From: Acinetobacter beijerinckii CIP 110307
GTDB lineage: Bacteria; Pseudomonadota; Gammaproteobacteria; Pseudomonadales; Moraxellaceae
Assembly: GCF_000369005.1 (NCBI RefSeq)
Contig: NZ_KB849764.1
Location: forward strand, 563,086 to 627,085
DNA length: 64,000 nucleotides
Reading direction: 5' to 3'
The stretch's first letter is position 1. Every line of letters starts with the position of its first letter. The position numbers and the translations under genes are program-made. Below the pieces are notes generated by a model. It ran no database searches. It was not told the DNA's origin and saw nothing but the letters and a program-made list of their open reading frames with translations. Below are positions 1 to 7,398 of this stretch, one piece after another.

Positions 1-608
1 CGATTGAACTTTTATTAAATTCAGAACAACTGGATTTAATTATTAGTGATGATGGATTACAACATTGGGCTTTAGCTCGTCAAATTGAATGGATTGTAGT
101 GGATCAAAATCGAGGTTTGGGTAATGAGAAACTATTGCCTGAAGGATATTTAAGAGAACCAAAATCTCGTTTAGTCGAAAGTACTGTAATCGAACATACG
201 AAGACAGCTCATTCATATCGAAATATGCATTTGATGACAGGAAAGCCTTATTTGCTGAATGCTTCTGAACAATCAAATGTGTTTGATGCAGATCAGTACT
301 TTAATGTTGTTGTTGGAATTGGTTTTCCTCAACGATTTTATCAGACGCTTCAAGGTTTAGGTGTACATAAATACCATTCGGCTGAATTCAAAGATCATCA
401 TAATTACGAAATTAATGATCTTATTTTTGCAAATGATTCTCCAATCATTACAACTGAAAAAGATGCTGTAAAGTTCAAAACCTTGTTGCAGCAAAATCCT
501 GAATTCAAAACTGCTATTTGGGTCGTGCCCGTTGAAGCGGTTTTATCTGCTGATTGTTATGATTTACTCAAGCAACAATTACAACAAGTTGGGATTCAAC
601 TTCCTTAG
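1..608 (+). CDS. lpxK: Tetraacyldisaccharide 4'-kinase LpxK, C-terminal part (5' end outside window)
   Basis: LpxK phosphorylates the 4' position of the lipid A disaccharide at the inner face of the cytoplasmic membrane. The frame is open from the left edge (codons begin at base 3), so the N-terminus with the P-loop is missing. The visible part begins just before the family motif DDGLQH (bases 48-65) and continues to a TTEKDAVK segment near base 450, typical of LpxK C-termini. The stop lies 9 bp before kdsB, so both genes of lipid A/KDO synthesis are probably cotranscribed. An internal ATG at base 99 only looks like a start because the gene is cut. Confidence 0.93.
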   Translation, partial: IELLLNSEQLDLIISDDGLQHWALARQIEWIVVDQNRGLGNEKLLPEGYLREPKSRLVESTVIEHTKTAHSYRNMHLMTGKPYLLNASEQSNVFDADQYFNVVVGIGFPQRFYQTLQGLGVHKYHSAEFKDHHNYEINDLIFANDSPIITTEKDAVKFKTLLQQNPEFKTAIWVVPVEAVLSADCYDLLKQQLQQVGIQLP

Positions 609-617
609 AGATATGAC

Positions 618-1379
618 ATGAAACACATTGTAATTCCTGCTCGATTCGCGAGCTCACGTTTACCAGCGAAGCCACTGTTATTGATTCATGGGCGCCCAAT
701 GATCTTGCGCGTTGTCGATCAAGCCAAAAAAGTAGCAGGCTTTGATGATTTATGTGTTGCGACGGATGATCAACGGATTGCTGATGTGTGTATTGCAGAA
801 GGTGTTGATGTTGTTCTAACCAGTGCTGAACATCCGTCAGGAACTGATCGTCTAAGTGAAGTTGCTCGTATTAAAGGGTGGTCCGCAGACGATATCATCG
901 TAAACGTTCAAGGTGATGAGCCATTATTGCCTGCGCAACTCATTCAGCAAGTGACACAGCTTTTAGTTGATAATCCACAGTGTTCGATGTCCACTTTATG
1001 TGAGCCAATTTTTACGCTTGATGAGTTTGAGCGAGATAGTATTGTTAAAGTTGTGATGAGCAAACGCAACGAAGCGTTATATTTTAGTCGAGCAACTATT
1101 CCGTATGATCGAGATGGCGCAAAGCTGACAGAAATTAAACTTCACAACCATGCCTATCGTCATTTAGGTTTATATGCCTATAAAGTTAAATTATTACAGG
1201 AATATGTGACTTGGGAGCAAGGGGATTTAGAAAAACTGGAAAGTCTTGAACAGCTTCGGGTTTTAGAAAATGGGCATAGAATTGCAATTGCGATAGCTGA
1301 AGCGAATTTACCTCCAGGTGTAGATACACAAGAAGACTTAGATCGTTTGAATTTGATGTCTGTGAGTGCATTTGAGTAA
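618..1379 (+). CDS. kdsB: 3-deoxy-manno-octulosonate cytidylyltransferase (CMP-KDO synthetase)
   Basis: KdsB activates KDO with CTP to CMP-KDO, the donor for the lipid A inner core, in the cytosol. The 253-residue protein has the usual length. It starts with the nucleotide-binding stretch [15 protein letters not shown] (residues 5-19), carries NVQGDEPL near residue 95, and has the CMP-KDO synthetase segments [12 protein letters not shown] and HLGLYAYK. It follows lpxK by 9 bp and its stop overlaps the holB start by one base (TAATG), so translation is coupled. Nothing unusual was seen. Confidence 0.97.
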   Translation: MKHIVIPARFASSRLPAKPLLLIHGRPMILRVVDQAKKVAGFDDLCVATDDQRIADVCIAEGVDVVLTSAEHPSGTDRLSEVARIKGWSADDIIVNVQGDEPLLPAQLIQQVTQLLVDNPQCSMSTLCEPIFTLDEFERDSIVKVVMSKRNEALYFSRATIPYDRDGAKLTEIKLHNHAYRHLGLYAYKVKLLQEYVTWEQGDLEKLESLEQLRVLENGHRIAIAIAEANLPPGVDTQEDLDRLNLMSVSAFE

Positions 1380-2365
1380 TGACAGTTGAGCAACAAAGTA
1401 CCATGATTTATCCTTGGCATCAGCAAACTTGGTCGCTGCTTACCGCTAAATTTCCTGAGATCGCTCATGGTTTATTATTTTTTGGCAAGAATGGTTGTGC
1501 TAAGAATGAATTTACCCAGCGTTTTGTGGCTTGGATTTTATGCTCAGATAAAAAGGTAAATTCGGCTTGTGGTGAATGTAGTAGTTGTTTGTGGTTAAAA
1601 TCTAATACTCATCCGAATTACGTCCACATTAGTACGGATGAAGAAAATAAAAAGGCAAATGCAAAGATAAAAATAGAAAAAATTCGTGATTTATTGCCTT
1701 TTGTTCAACAAACCGGTGAAGGGTGGCGAGTTGTTGTTATCGAACCCGCTGAAGCGCTCAATATTGCATCTGCCAATGCACTACTGAAAACCCTTGAAGA
1801 ACCAGGTGAGCGGGTCGTCCTTATTTTAGTTGCCGATCATTATCTAAAATTGCCCGCGACCATTCGCAGTCGATTGCAACATTTCGCACTTGATCGATTG
1901 ACTAAAACAGAAGCGGAGAGTTTTATTAAACATGAATTACCGACTTTAACTAGTGAAAAGTTATCTTTATTGCTCAATTTAGCAAATGATATGCCTTTAA
2001 CTGCTCTCGAACTTGAGAAAAATACGTGGATAGAAAAACGTTCAGTATTTTTAAAAGACTGGGAAAAATTGGTTGCTGAGAAGAATAATCCTATTTCTCT
2101 TGCTAATAAATGGGCTAAAGAACTTAGTTTTCAAGATTTTTTAACAATGTTTGAATATCTGCTAGGCGATCTTGTGGCTTTTAAATTAAATCAAACCTTG
2201 AAAAATTTTGATTTAGAATTTCACAATTTAAATACTTATTATCATTTAGAGCAGTTATTTGAAATATATTCATTCCTCCAACAAGCCAAGCTAATGACAG
2301 ATCAAAATGTTCAAAGCCAATTGGTAATGGATGAGATTTTTATGAAGATGATGAATGTATCTTAA
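1379..2365 (+). CDS. holB: DNA polymerase III subunit delta'
   Basis: This is the clamp-loader delta' subunit, which helps load the beta clamp at primer ends. The 328-residue protein has the AAA+ layout of the family: a degenerate P-loop (FGKNGCAKNEF, residues 36-46), a cysteine zinc module (CSDKK...ACGECSSC, about residues 55-70), and the segment LLKTLEEPGE followed by the sensor segment LPATIRSRL. The degenerate Walker A fits a subunit that does not hydrolyse ATP. In relatives pilZ and tatD follow directly. Here a 1.45-kb stretch with two small exported proteins lies between. No terminator was seen right after the stop. Confidence 0.93.
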   Translation: MTVEQQSTMIYPWHQQTWSLLTAKFPEIAHGLLFFGKNGCAKNEFTQRFVAWILCSDKKVNSACGECSSCLWLKSNTHPNYVHISTDEENKKANAKIKIEKIRDLLPFVQQTGEGWRVVVIEPAEALNIASANALLKTLEEPGERVVLILVADHYLKLPATIRSRLQHFALDRLTKTEAESFIKHELPTLTSEKLSLLLNLANDMPLTALELEKNTWIEKRSVFLKDWEKLVAEKNNPISLANKWAKELSFQDFLTMFEYLLGDLVAFKLNQTLKNFDLEFHNLNTYYHLEQLFEIYSFLQQAKLMTDQNVQSQLVMDEIFMKMMNVS

Positions 2366-2575
2366 TTTTAAGAATTTCTTTATTTAAATGCTTGTGTGTT
2401 TACTATGTCTTAATAGTGGTAAATATTTAAGTAATTGATATTTATCTATATTATTTTTTAATTTTACTGCTTGATTAATAATTGTATTCAATTTGTTTTG
2501 AAGAATAAAATAAAAAATAAAATGATGTAAATTGTGAATTACATCACAATAATATTAAAATATAGGATGAAAATA
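2366..2575. other. Very AT-rich intergenic stretch after holB
   Basis: These 210 bases are strongly AT-rich, with runs of A and T and no coding signal. I see no clear hairpin terminator and no convincing -35/-10 pair that I would place. It probably carries the promoter of the small exported protein at 2576. Such composition is typical of H-NS-bound or recently acquired spacer DNA, but that is inference. Confidence 0.4.
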
Positions 2576-2884
2576 ATGAATATTAAACATCTAATAATAG
2601 GCATCAGTACAATTCTTGCATCAACACTCGTAATGGCAGAACCAAAGTTTAACTCTGATATTGATGGTTCTTCTTTTATGGTTAATGTATCCAATATTAG
2701 TCAGCAAAAATATGAATGTACATATACTTATACCTACAATGCTAATCAACAGGGCTTTCAAAGTCCGAGTTTCAATGGAAAATTTTTGGTTGAGGCTGGG
2801 GTAAGAAATATCGCTGTACTTGCTCGCAATGTAGATAGACCAGTAACAAAGCTAAATTTCGAGTTTCAGTGTAAAGAAATTTAA
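2576..2884 (+). CDS. Small exported protein of unknown function
   Basis: I do not recognise a family. The 102-residue product has a clear Sec signal peptide: Met-Asn-Ile-Lys, a hydrophobic core, and a cleavage site after VMA near residue 21. The mature part is about 80 residues, rich in Asn, Tyr and Phe, with two cysteines (in YECTY and FQCKE) that could form one disulfide in the periplasm. I chose ATG 2576 because AGG at 2564-2566 sits nine bases upstream. GTG 2534 and ATG 2567 would lengthen the leader without a better ribosome site. It lies alone in AT-rich DNA between holB and a lipoprotein gene, so context gives no role. Confidence 0.65.
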   Translation: MNIKHLIIGISTILASTLVMAEPKFNSDIDGSSFMVNVSNISQQKYECTYTYTYNANQQGFQSPSFNGKFLVEAGVRNIAVLARNVDRPVTKLNFEFQCKEI

Positions 2885-2984
2885 TTCATGATAAAGGTGT
2901 AATTTTTGCGCAAATCGAGTGTCAAAAATTCACATATTTAATTAATTATGTTATTTTTTCACATCTATCATGTGGGGAAATACT

Positions 2985-3497
2985 ATGCTCAACAAAACAT
3001 TAATTTTATGTTCGTCATTTTTACTACTTGCTGGCTGCCAAACGCTTGATTCTGCTATGTCAGCCACTGATGGTATTTTAAATAAAACAGGTGATCTTCT
3101 GAGTGGTGATTTCAGAGGTTTAGCACCTGTAAAAAAAACAAGTTTGAATGAGGTTTGGCAGGATTGGCAGCAAAATGAGATCACTGCGAAGCAAAAGTGG
3201 AATGCACAGAGATTAGAGGTGCCTGGGATCATCACACGAATTACAAAGACAGGTGATGTGGTTTCCAAAAATCAAATCGCTATTATTTTTAAAGATCCTT
3301 CAAACTCTAAATGTAAAGGTCAAGGGTTAACTAGAGATGATTTAAAAGTAAACACCGATAAAATTAGTCATTTAAAAGTAGGGGATCGAGTTGTGGTTAC
3401 GGGTGTTTTTGGAACGACTGAGTCAAAATGGTCAGATCAAGGTGAATGTTGGTTCTCATTCGACAAAGCAGAAATTGTGAAAGTTGCTAAAAAATAA
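2985..3497 (+). CDS. Putative lipoprotein with an OB-fold-like C-terminus
   Basis: The 170-residue product has a lipoprotein signal: a hydrophobic segment ending in LLAGC with the lipidated cysteine at residue 18. The residue after it is Gln, not Asp, so outer-membrane sorting is expected. Residues about 60-165 read as a small beta domain (WNAQRLEVPGIITRI ... LKVGDRVVVTGVF), similar in feel to the tRNA_anti-like OB-fold lipoproteins. That assignment is inference. ATG 2985 was chosen over ATG 2970 because GGGGA lies just upstream and the shorter start gives a clean signal peptide. A terminator follows. Confidence 0.7.
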   Translation: MLNKTLILCSSFLLLAGCQTLDSAMSATDGILNKTGDLLSGDFRGLAPVKKTSLNEVWQDWQQNEITAKQKWNAQRLEVPGIITRITKTGDVVSKNQIAIIFKDPSNSKCKGQGLTRDDLKVNTDKISHLKVGDRVVVTGVFGTTESKWSDQGECWFSFDKAEIVKVAKK

Positions 3498-3511
3498 ATA
3501 TTTTTTTATGG

Positions 3512-3539
3512 AAAAGGCAGAGGCGACTCTGTCTTTTTT
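3512..3539 (+). terminator. Rho-independent terminator after the lipoprotein gene
   Basis: A seven-base stem, GGCAGAG with CTCTGTC (one G-T pair) around a GCGA loop, is followed by TTTTTT. It lies 15 bp past the lipoprotein stop and separates that gene from pilZ. Confidence 0.8.
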
Positions 3540-3816
3540 GTAAATAATGACATAATTCATTTTTAAAAATTTAAAATGATTTATTAAATATAAAAATAAC
3601 ATAAATATCATTTGGTTAAGAATAAAGCATTTGAAAAACTTTATTTGTTGTTTGTTCTAATCTTTCTTATAATCCAATCATAGAAAAGCGAATTTCTAAA
3701 AACGGTCTAATCACATTTATATTGTAGTAGCTGTAAATCATCATATTGATAGATATGCTTTTACTGATTGGTATTATAAAAAGTAGTTTATGTTTTAAAG
3801 CGTACAGGGGAATGTT
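3540..3816 (+). promoter_or_regulatory. Gene-free AT-rich region with candidate pilZ promoter
   Basis: No gene is visible between the lipoprotein and pilZ. A good sigma-70-like pair is TTGTTG at 3645-3650 and TATAAT at 3668-3673 with a 17-bp spacer. An extended -10 (TGGTATTAT, 3769-3777) is a second candidate closer to pilZ. The sequence GGGGAA just before ATG 3817 is the likely ribosome site. Because a terminator lies upstream, pilZ and the genes behind it probably start here. Confidence 0.45.
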
Positions 3817-4161
3817 ATGCAACCACAAATGATGGGCGGGATTATACAGGTCAATATTCCAGATAAAGCGACTTTACAGTCGAGTTATATGCCTTTTGTA
3901 CAAGGCGGTGGGCTCTTTGTTCCAACGAAACAAACTGTAAAAATGGGACAAGAGGTTTTTATATTGGCAACGTTACCAGAACAAACACAAAAAATACCTT
4001 TAACAGGTAAAGTTATTTGGATTTCTCATAAGCAAACGCACTTTAAACCACAAGGTTTCGCTATTCAGCTTGCTGGTGAAAAGGGCGTATATTATAAAAA
4101 CGAAGCTGAAAAATTATTGGCAGGTTCAAAAAGTTTGGATCGTCCAAGCTATACGATGTAG
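3817..4161 (+). CDS. pilZ: PilZ domain protein (type IV pilus assembly)
   Basis: The 114-residue protein matches the stand-alone PilZ of type IV pilus systems, needed for pilus assembly and twitching and acting with PilB/FimX in Pseudomonas and Xanthomonas. The sequence from GGIIQVNIPDKATLQSSYMPF through the beta-barrel strands GKVIWISHKQ and KPQGFAIQL covers nearly the whole chain. The N-terminal RxxxR motif and the D/NxSxxG motif for cyclic-di-GMP are not evident. This agrees with the PilZ subgroup that does not bind the nucleotide. It is followed 25 bp later by tatD. Confidence 0.88.
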   Translation: MQPQMMGGIIQVNIPDKATLQSSYMPFVQGGGLFVPTKQTVKMGQEVFILATLPEQTQKIPLTGKVIWISHKQTHFKPQGFAIQLAGEKGVYYKNEAEKLLAGSKSLDRPSYTM

Positions 4162-4186
4162 TTGCTATTGATCATAGGAAGAAAGA

Positions 4187-4960
4187 GTGTTTGTTGATAC
4201 GCATTGCCATTTAACGATGTTGGACTTAACGCCTTATGATGGGAGTTTAGACCAAGCACTCGCGCAAGCTCGACTTGCTGGTGTTTCAAAGTTTATGGGG
4301 ATTTCAGTTGATCTTGATGATCATAAAAAATTGGCTGAAATCGCCTCACGTCATGCAGATGTTGGCTATTCTGTAGGTGTGCATCCCTGTGAGGATGCGG
4401 ATGTCATGGCGCAGGCAACCACTGAATACTTAGTGAGTCTTGCGCAATCAGATAAAGTTTGGGCGATAGGTGAAACTGGTCTAGATTATTATCACAGCAC
4501 GGATTTTATTGAAGAGCAAAAACGTTGTTTTGCTAGGCATATCGAAGCTTCTAAAATTGTAAAAAAACCAGTGGTTGTTCATACCAGAGCTGCAAAACAC
4601 GATACGGTTGATATTATTAAGGCTGAACAATCAGCGTATGGCATTTTGCATTGTTTCACTGAGGATTGGGAAACTGCAAAAGCTGTATTGGATTGTGGGT
4701 ATTATATTTCATTCTCAGGTATTGTCTCTTTTAAAAATGCTCAAGACTTGCGAGATGTGGCAAAACAAGTTCCACTTGATCGCTTATTGATCGAAACGGA
4801 TAGTCCCTATTTAGCACCTGCCCCTTTTCGTGGTAAAACCAATGAACCGAAATATGTTCCATATGTGGCAAAAGCATTAAGTGACGTATATGATAAATCG
4901 GTTGAAGAGATAGGTCGAATTACAACACAAAATTTTGAAAATCTCTTAAATTTGAAATAA
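4187..4960 (+). CDS. TatD-family metal-dependent deoxyribonuclease
   Basis: This 257-residue TIM-barrel hydrolase belongs to the TatD/YcfH/YjjV family of 3'-5' nucleases acting on DNA or RNA ends. Metal-site residues are visible in order: VDTHCHL at residues 3-9, GETGLDYYH near residue 97, VVHTR near residue 129, LHCF near residue 153, and IETDSPYL near residue 203. The start is GTG at 4187 behind AGGAAG; no better ATG exists upstream. It sits 25 bp after pilZ, the usual neighbour in gamma-proteobacteria, so both are probably one operon. Confidence 0.93.
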   Translation: MFVDTHCHLTMLDLTPYDGSLDQALAQARLAGVSKFMGISVDLDDHKKLAEIASRHADVGYSVGVHPCEDADVMAQATTEYLVSLAQSDKVWAIGETGLDYYHSTDFIEEQKRCFARHIEASKIVKKPVVVHTRAAKHDTVDIIKAEQSAYGILHCFTEDWETAKAVLDCGYYISFSGIVSFKNAQDLRDVAKQVPLDRLLIETDSPYLAPAPFRGKTNEPKYVPYVAKALSDVYDKSVEEIGRITTQNFENLLNLK

Positions 4961-4994
4961 ACGGTTTAGTTGTACTAGGAAAGAGAGTTATCAC

Positions 4995-5612
4995 GTGAAA
5001 ATGGATCGTCAAGCTCAGTTTAGAGCGCGAGAAGTATTAATTTTTCAAATCGCTGAACAACTCCTATTAGAAAATGGCGAAGCAGGCATGACGCTCGATG
5101 CGCTTGCTGCTGAATTGGATCTTGCTAAAGGCACGTTATACAAGCATTTTCAAAGCAAAGATGAGTTGTATATGTTGCTGATTATTCGCAATGAGCGCAT
5201 GTTGCTTGAGATGATTCAGGATACAGAAAAAGCTTTTCCTGAACATTTAGCTTTTTTCATGTTACATCATTTGCATCATCCTGAGCGGACAGCTTTATTT
5301 CATCAACTTGAAGAGCGGCTTTCGACGACTGGTCAAGGCATTCAAATGTTGTTTAGTGAATTATATAAAATTCGTCGACAACGTCTGCGAATCATTATCC
5401 GTATGACAGAAAGTTATTTGCTTGATATTAAAAGCTCTATGACAACACGTGATTATTTAGCTTCTATTTGGTCGCTAACTTATGGTGCTGCTGTTATATT
5501 AAATTCAAGTTTTTATCAAAGATATCTCGGTTCTCGAGATACTTTGCGTGTCGCTTATATTGAGCAAGCCTTGGCAATGCCAAAACAGCTCGATTATGTT
5601 GCTTCAAGTTGA
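4995..5612 (+). CDS. TetR-family transcriptional regulator
   Basis: The N-terminal 60 residues form a TetR helix-turn-helix (LDALAAELDLAKGTLYKHFQ, about residues 30-50), the hallmark of this repressor family. The rest is an all-helical ligand/dimer domain I cannot assign to a ligand. The start is GTG 4995 or ATG 5001, both within reach of AGGAAAGAGAG at 4978-4988. The stop is 7 bp before gspH, so the regulator is probably cotranscribed with the pseudopilin genes. Whether it controls them, or its own operon with tatD, is unknown. Confidence 0.85.
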   Translation: MKMDRQAQFRAREVLIFQIAEQLLLENGEAGMTLDALAAELDLAKGTLYKHFQSKDELYMLLIIRNERMLLEMIQDTEKAFPEHLAFFMLHHLHHPERTALFHQLEERLSTTGQGIQMLFSELYKIRRQRLRIIIRMTESYLLDIKSSMTTRDYLASIWSLTYGAAVILNSSFYQRYLGSRDTLRVAYIEQALAMPKQLDYVASS

Positions 5613-5619
5613 TCATCCA

Positions 5620-6168
5620 ATGAATTCACTACGTAGATTGCAACAAGGTTTTACTCTCATTGAGATCATGGTAGTGATTGTTATTATGACTGTCATGGCA
5701 TCACTCGTAGTGTTGAATATAGGTGGTGTTGATCAGCGTAAAGCGATGCAGGCTAGGGAGATGTTTATCCTTGATCTACAAAAAATTAATAAAGAAGCGA
5801 CAGATCAAGCAAAAGTTTTTGCATTAAATACTCAAAATGCTACTGACGTTGCACCATTTAGTTATAACTTATTTGAATACCACGATCAGAGCTTAGAGCA
5901 GCTTCAACAAGATAATAAAACATGGCAGCCTTATACTGAGTTTAAAACACGTCAACTACCTAATCATGTTTCTTTTAGCATTCAAAGTTTGGATGCTAAA
6001 AATTATGCTAGAGCTAGAAATGATGATCTTTTAGGTGGGAGGTCACCTCAATTGATTTGGTTTGGTAATGGTGAAGTAAAACCCGCAAGAATCCAGTTTT
6101 ATTATGAGCAGCAGCCAATTGGTCATGAATTGGAGCTAGATCACTTGGGTAAAATAAATGAAAACTAG
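5620..6168 (+). CDS. gspH: Type II secretion system minor pseudopilin GspH
   Basis: GspH is part of the type II secretion pseudopilus in the periplasm and inner membrane. The 182-residue product has a short basic leader and a prepilin peptidase site QQG|FTLIE with the conserved +5 glutamate, then a hydrophobic helix (IMVVIVIMTVMASLVVLNI). I chose ATG 5620 because it gives a normal 9-residue leader; earlier in-frame codons overlap the TetR gene and spoil the leader. The C-terminus has a GspH/XcpU-like segment (SPQLIWFGNGEVKPARIQF). Its end overlaps gspI by 11 bp. Confidence 0.88.
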   Translation: MNSLRRLQQGFTLIEIMVVIVIMTVMASLVVLNIGGVDQRKAMQAREMFILDLQKINKEATDQAKVFALNTQNATDVAPFSYNLFEYHDQSLEQLQQDNKTWQPYTEFKTRQLPNHVSFSIQSLDAKNYARARNDDLLGGRSPQLIWFGNGEVKPARIQFYYEQQPIGHELELDHLGKINEN

Positions 6169-6772
6169 ATACTCACCCTGTAGCTCTTCGTCTTGTGCTC
6201 AGGCAAAGTTCAATGCTCCGTATGCTGTTACTCCAAGTATAGTTTCACGTCTTACAACAGCAGGTAGGCCAGCTCACTTCGAACATAGCTCTTCATCTTG
6301 CGCTCAGATGAAACGTTGTCTCACTAATCCTGCAACTCGAAGCACAGCTTCTCGACTTGCAGCAGGGCAGAGCGGTACTCGGCGTAAACCTGCTTCAGGA
6401 TTTACGTTGCTTGAAGTTATGGTGGCGTTAGCGATTTTCGCTGTAGCTGCGATTGCATTAACTAAAATCGCAATGCAATATACCCAAGCAACATCCAATG
6501 CAATCTTACGTACCAAAGCACAATTTGTGGCAATGAACGAAGTTGCAATGATGGAAATAAATCAAGAGTGGTTGGATGGAACTCAATCTAAGCAAGTTAC
6601 CGCTCAAGGCGAAACATGGCAAATTGATAAAAAAGCCCAATCCACCATTAGTCCAAAGATACAACGGATAGAATTACAAATTAGTTTATTTAATCGCGAG
6701 CAGGGTAAGGTTGAAGCTGGAATTACGCACCTTACTTTCTTTAATTATCCAACCCAAGCTAAAACGCAATGA
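6158..6772 (+). CDS. gspI: Type II secretion minor pseudopilin GspI with an abnormal N-terminal insertion
   Basis: Residues 81-204 are an ordinary GspI/XcpV: the prepilin site SG|FTLLE, a hydrophobic helix (VMVALAIFAVAAIALTKIA), and a C-terminal domain ending in LTFFNYP. GspI caps the pseudopilus tip with GspJ and GspK. What precedes is unusual. About 80 residues separate the only reasonable start (ATG 6158, overlapping gspH) from the cleavage site, where the family has about 5-10. The extra part is Ser/Ala/Thr/Arg-rich with three cysteines and two imperfect 35-codon repeats, and is about 50 percent G+C by hand count. An internal ATG at 6308 would still leave a 30-residue leader. Processing should remove the whole insertion with the leader, so the mature protein may be normal. 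Confidence 0.85.
   Translation: MKTRYSPCSSSSCAQAKFNAPYAVTPSIVSRLTTAGRPAHFEHSSSSCAQMKRCLTNPATRSTASRLAAGQSGTRRKPASGFTLLEVMVALAIFAVAAIALTKIAMQYTQATSNAILRTKAQFVAMNEVAMMEINQEWLDGTQSKQVTAQGETWQIDKKAQSTISPKIQRIELQISLFNREQGKVEAGITHLTFFNYPTQAKTQ
6179..6388 (+). repeat. Two imperfect 105-bp tandem units inserted in the gspI leader
   Basis: Unit 1 spans 6179-6283 and unit 2 spans 6284-6388. Both begin with nearly the same bases: AGCTCTTCGTCTTGTGCTCA at 6182-6201 and AGCTCTTCATCTTGCGCTCA at 6287-6306, which read Ser-Ser-Ser-Ser-Cys-Ala-Gln. Later in each unit a second match occurs (T-x-S-x-x-S-R-L). The unit keeps the reading frame. Unit 2 contains a small inverted repeat, CGAAGC-ACA-GCTTC. G+C is clearly above the flanks. 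I see no further copy in this window. Confidence 0.7.
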
Positions 6773-7398
6773 AATATAAGAAAGGATTTACTCTGGTTGA
6801 GTTGCTGGTTGCAATTGCTATATTTGCTATACTTTCTATGCTCGGTTGGAAAGTTTTTGATTATTTATTGAAAGTTAAAGATAGAAATGCTGAGCACGAA
6901 AATCACTTATTTGAACTTCAAGACGCATATCAGCAAATTTTAAGAGATAGTCTGCAAATTATTCCTCTAACAGCCAATGATGGTCGACAATTACAAGCAG
7001 CACTTGTCTTAAATGATCGATCTTTTGCTTTTAGTAAAGCTGGCGTATCAGATCCACTCAAACAAGGTTTATCACCCTATGAGCGAATTGAATATCGTTT
7101 TGATGCCGAACAAAAGAAAGTATATCGATTAAAATACTCAAATCTTAATATTCCAAATCGCGTTCAACCCATATCAAGCACGTTGTTACAGAATGTTGAT
7201 GATTTTCGGATTATGGTGCTAAATCCTCAGGAATTAAGCCAATGGCCTGAAAACTTAAATGACCCCAATAATGTGAATGAATTAAAGAAATTACCTTTAG
7301 GTATCAAAATTCAACTCACTGTTGCTGGTACAGATTATGAATGGATTTATAGCTTACTGAATTCAAATCAATTGCTAGATGGACAGGGTCAGCCATGA
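6769..7398 (+). CDS. gspJ: Type II secretion minor pseudopilin GspJ
   Basis: The 209-residue product has a five-residue basic leader and the prepilin cleavage site KKG|FTLVE with +5 glutamate, followed by the hydrophobic helix LLVAIAIFAILSMLGW. The rest (LKDRNAEHE-like region, YRFDAEQKKVYRLKY, DDFRIMVLNP) fits the GspJ/XcpW soluble domain. It overlaps gspI by 4 bp (ATGA) and gspK by 4 bp. This indicates translational coupling of a stoichiometric GspI-J-K tip complex. Confidence 0.93.
   Translation: MKYKKGFTLVELLVAIAIFAILSMLGWKVFDYLLKVKDRNAEHENHLFELQDAYQQILRDSLQIIPLTANDGRQLQAALVLNDRSFAFSKAGVSDPLKQGLSPYERIEYRFDAEQKKVYRLKYSNLNIPNRVQPISSTLLQNVDDFRIMVLNPQELSQWPENLNDPNNVNELKKLPLGIKIQLTVAGTDYEWIYSLLNSNQLLDGQGQP

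Noticed and set aside
2951..3268. Minus-strand frame opposite the lipoprotein gene
   Set aside because: The plus strand encodes a lipoprotein signal with proper lipobox and ribosome site; the antisense frame has neither.
6170..6380. TACTC at both ends of the GspI insertion as a target-site duplication
   Set aside because: The five-base match at 6170-6174 and 6376-6380 spans 206 bp, which is not a multiple of three, so a clean insertion there would break the frame. Probably chance.
6304..6516. Minus-strand open frame across the gspI insertion
   Set aside because: It is the complement of the repeat and of the pseudopilin helix, has no ribosome site, and the plus frame is clearly the real one.
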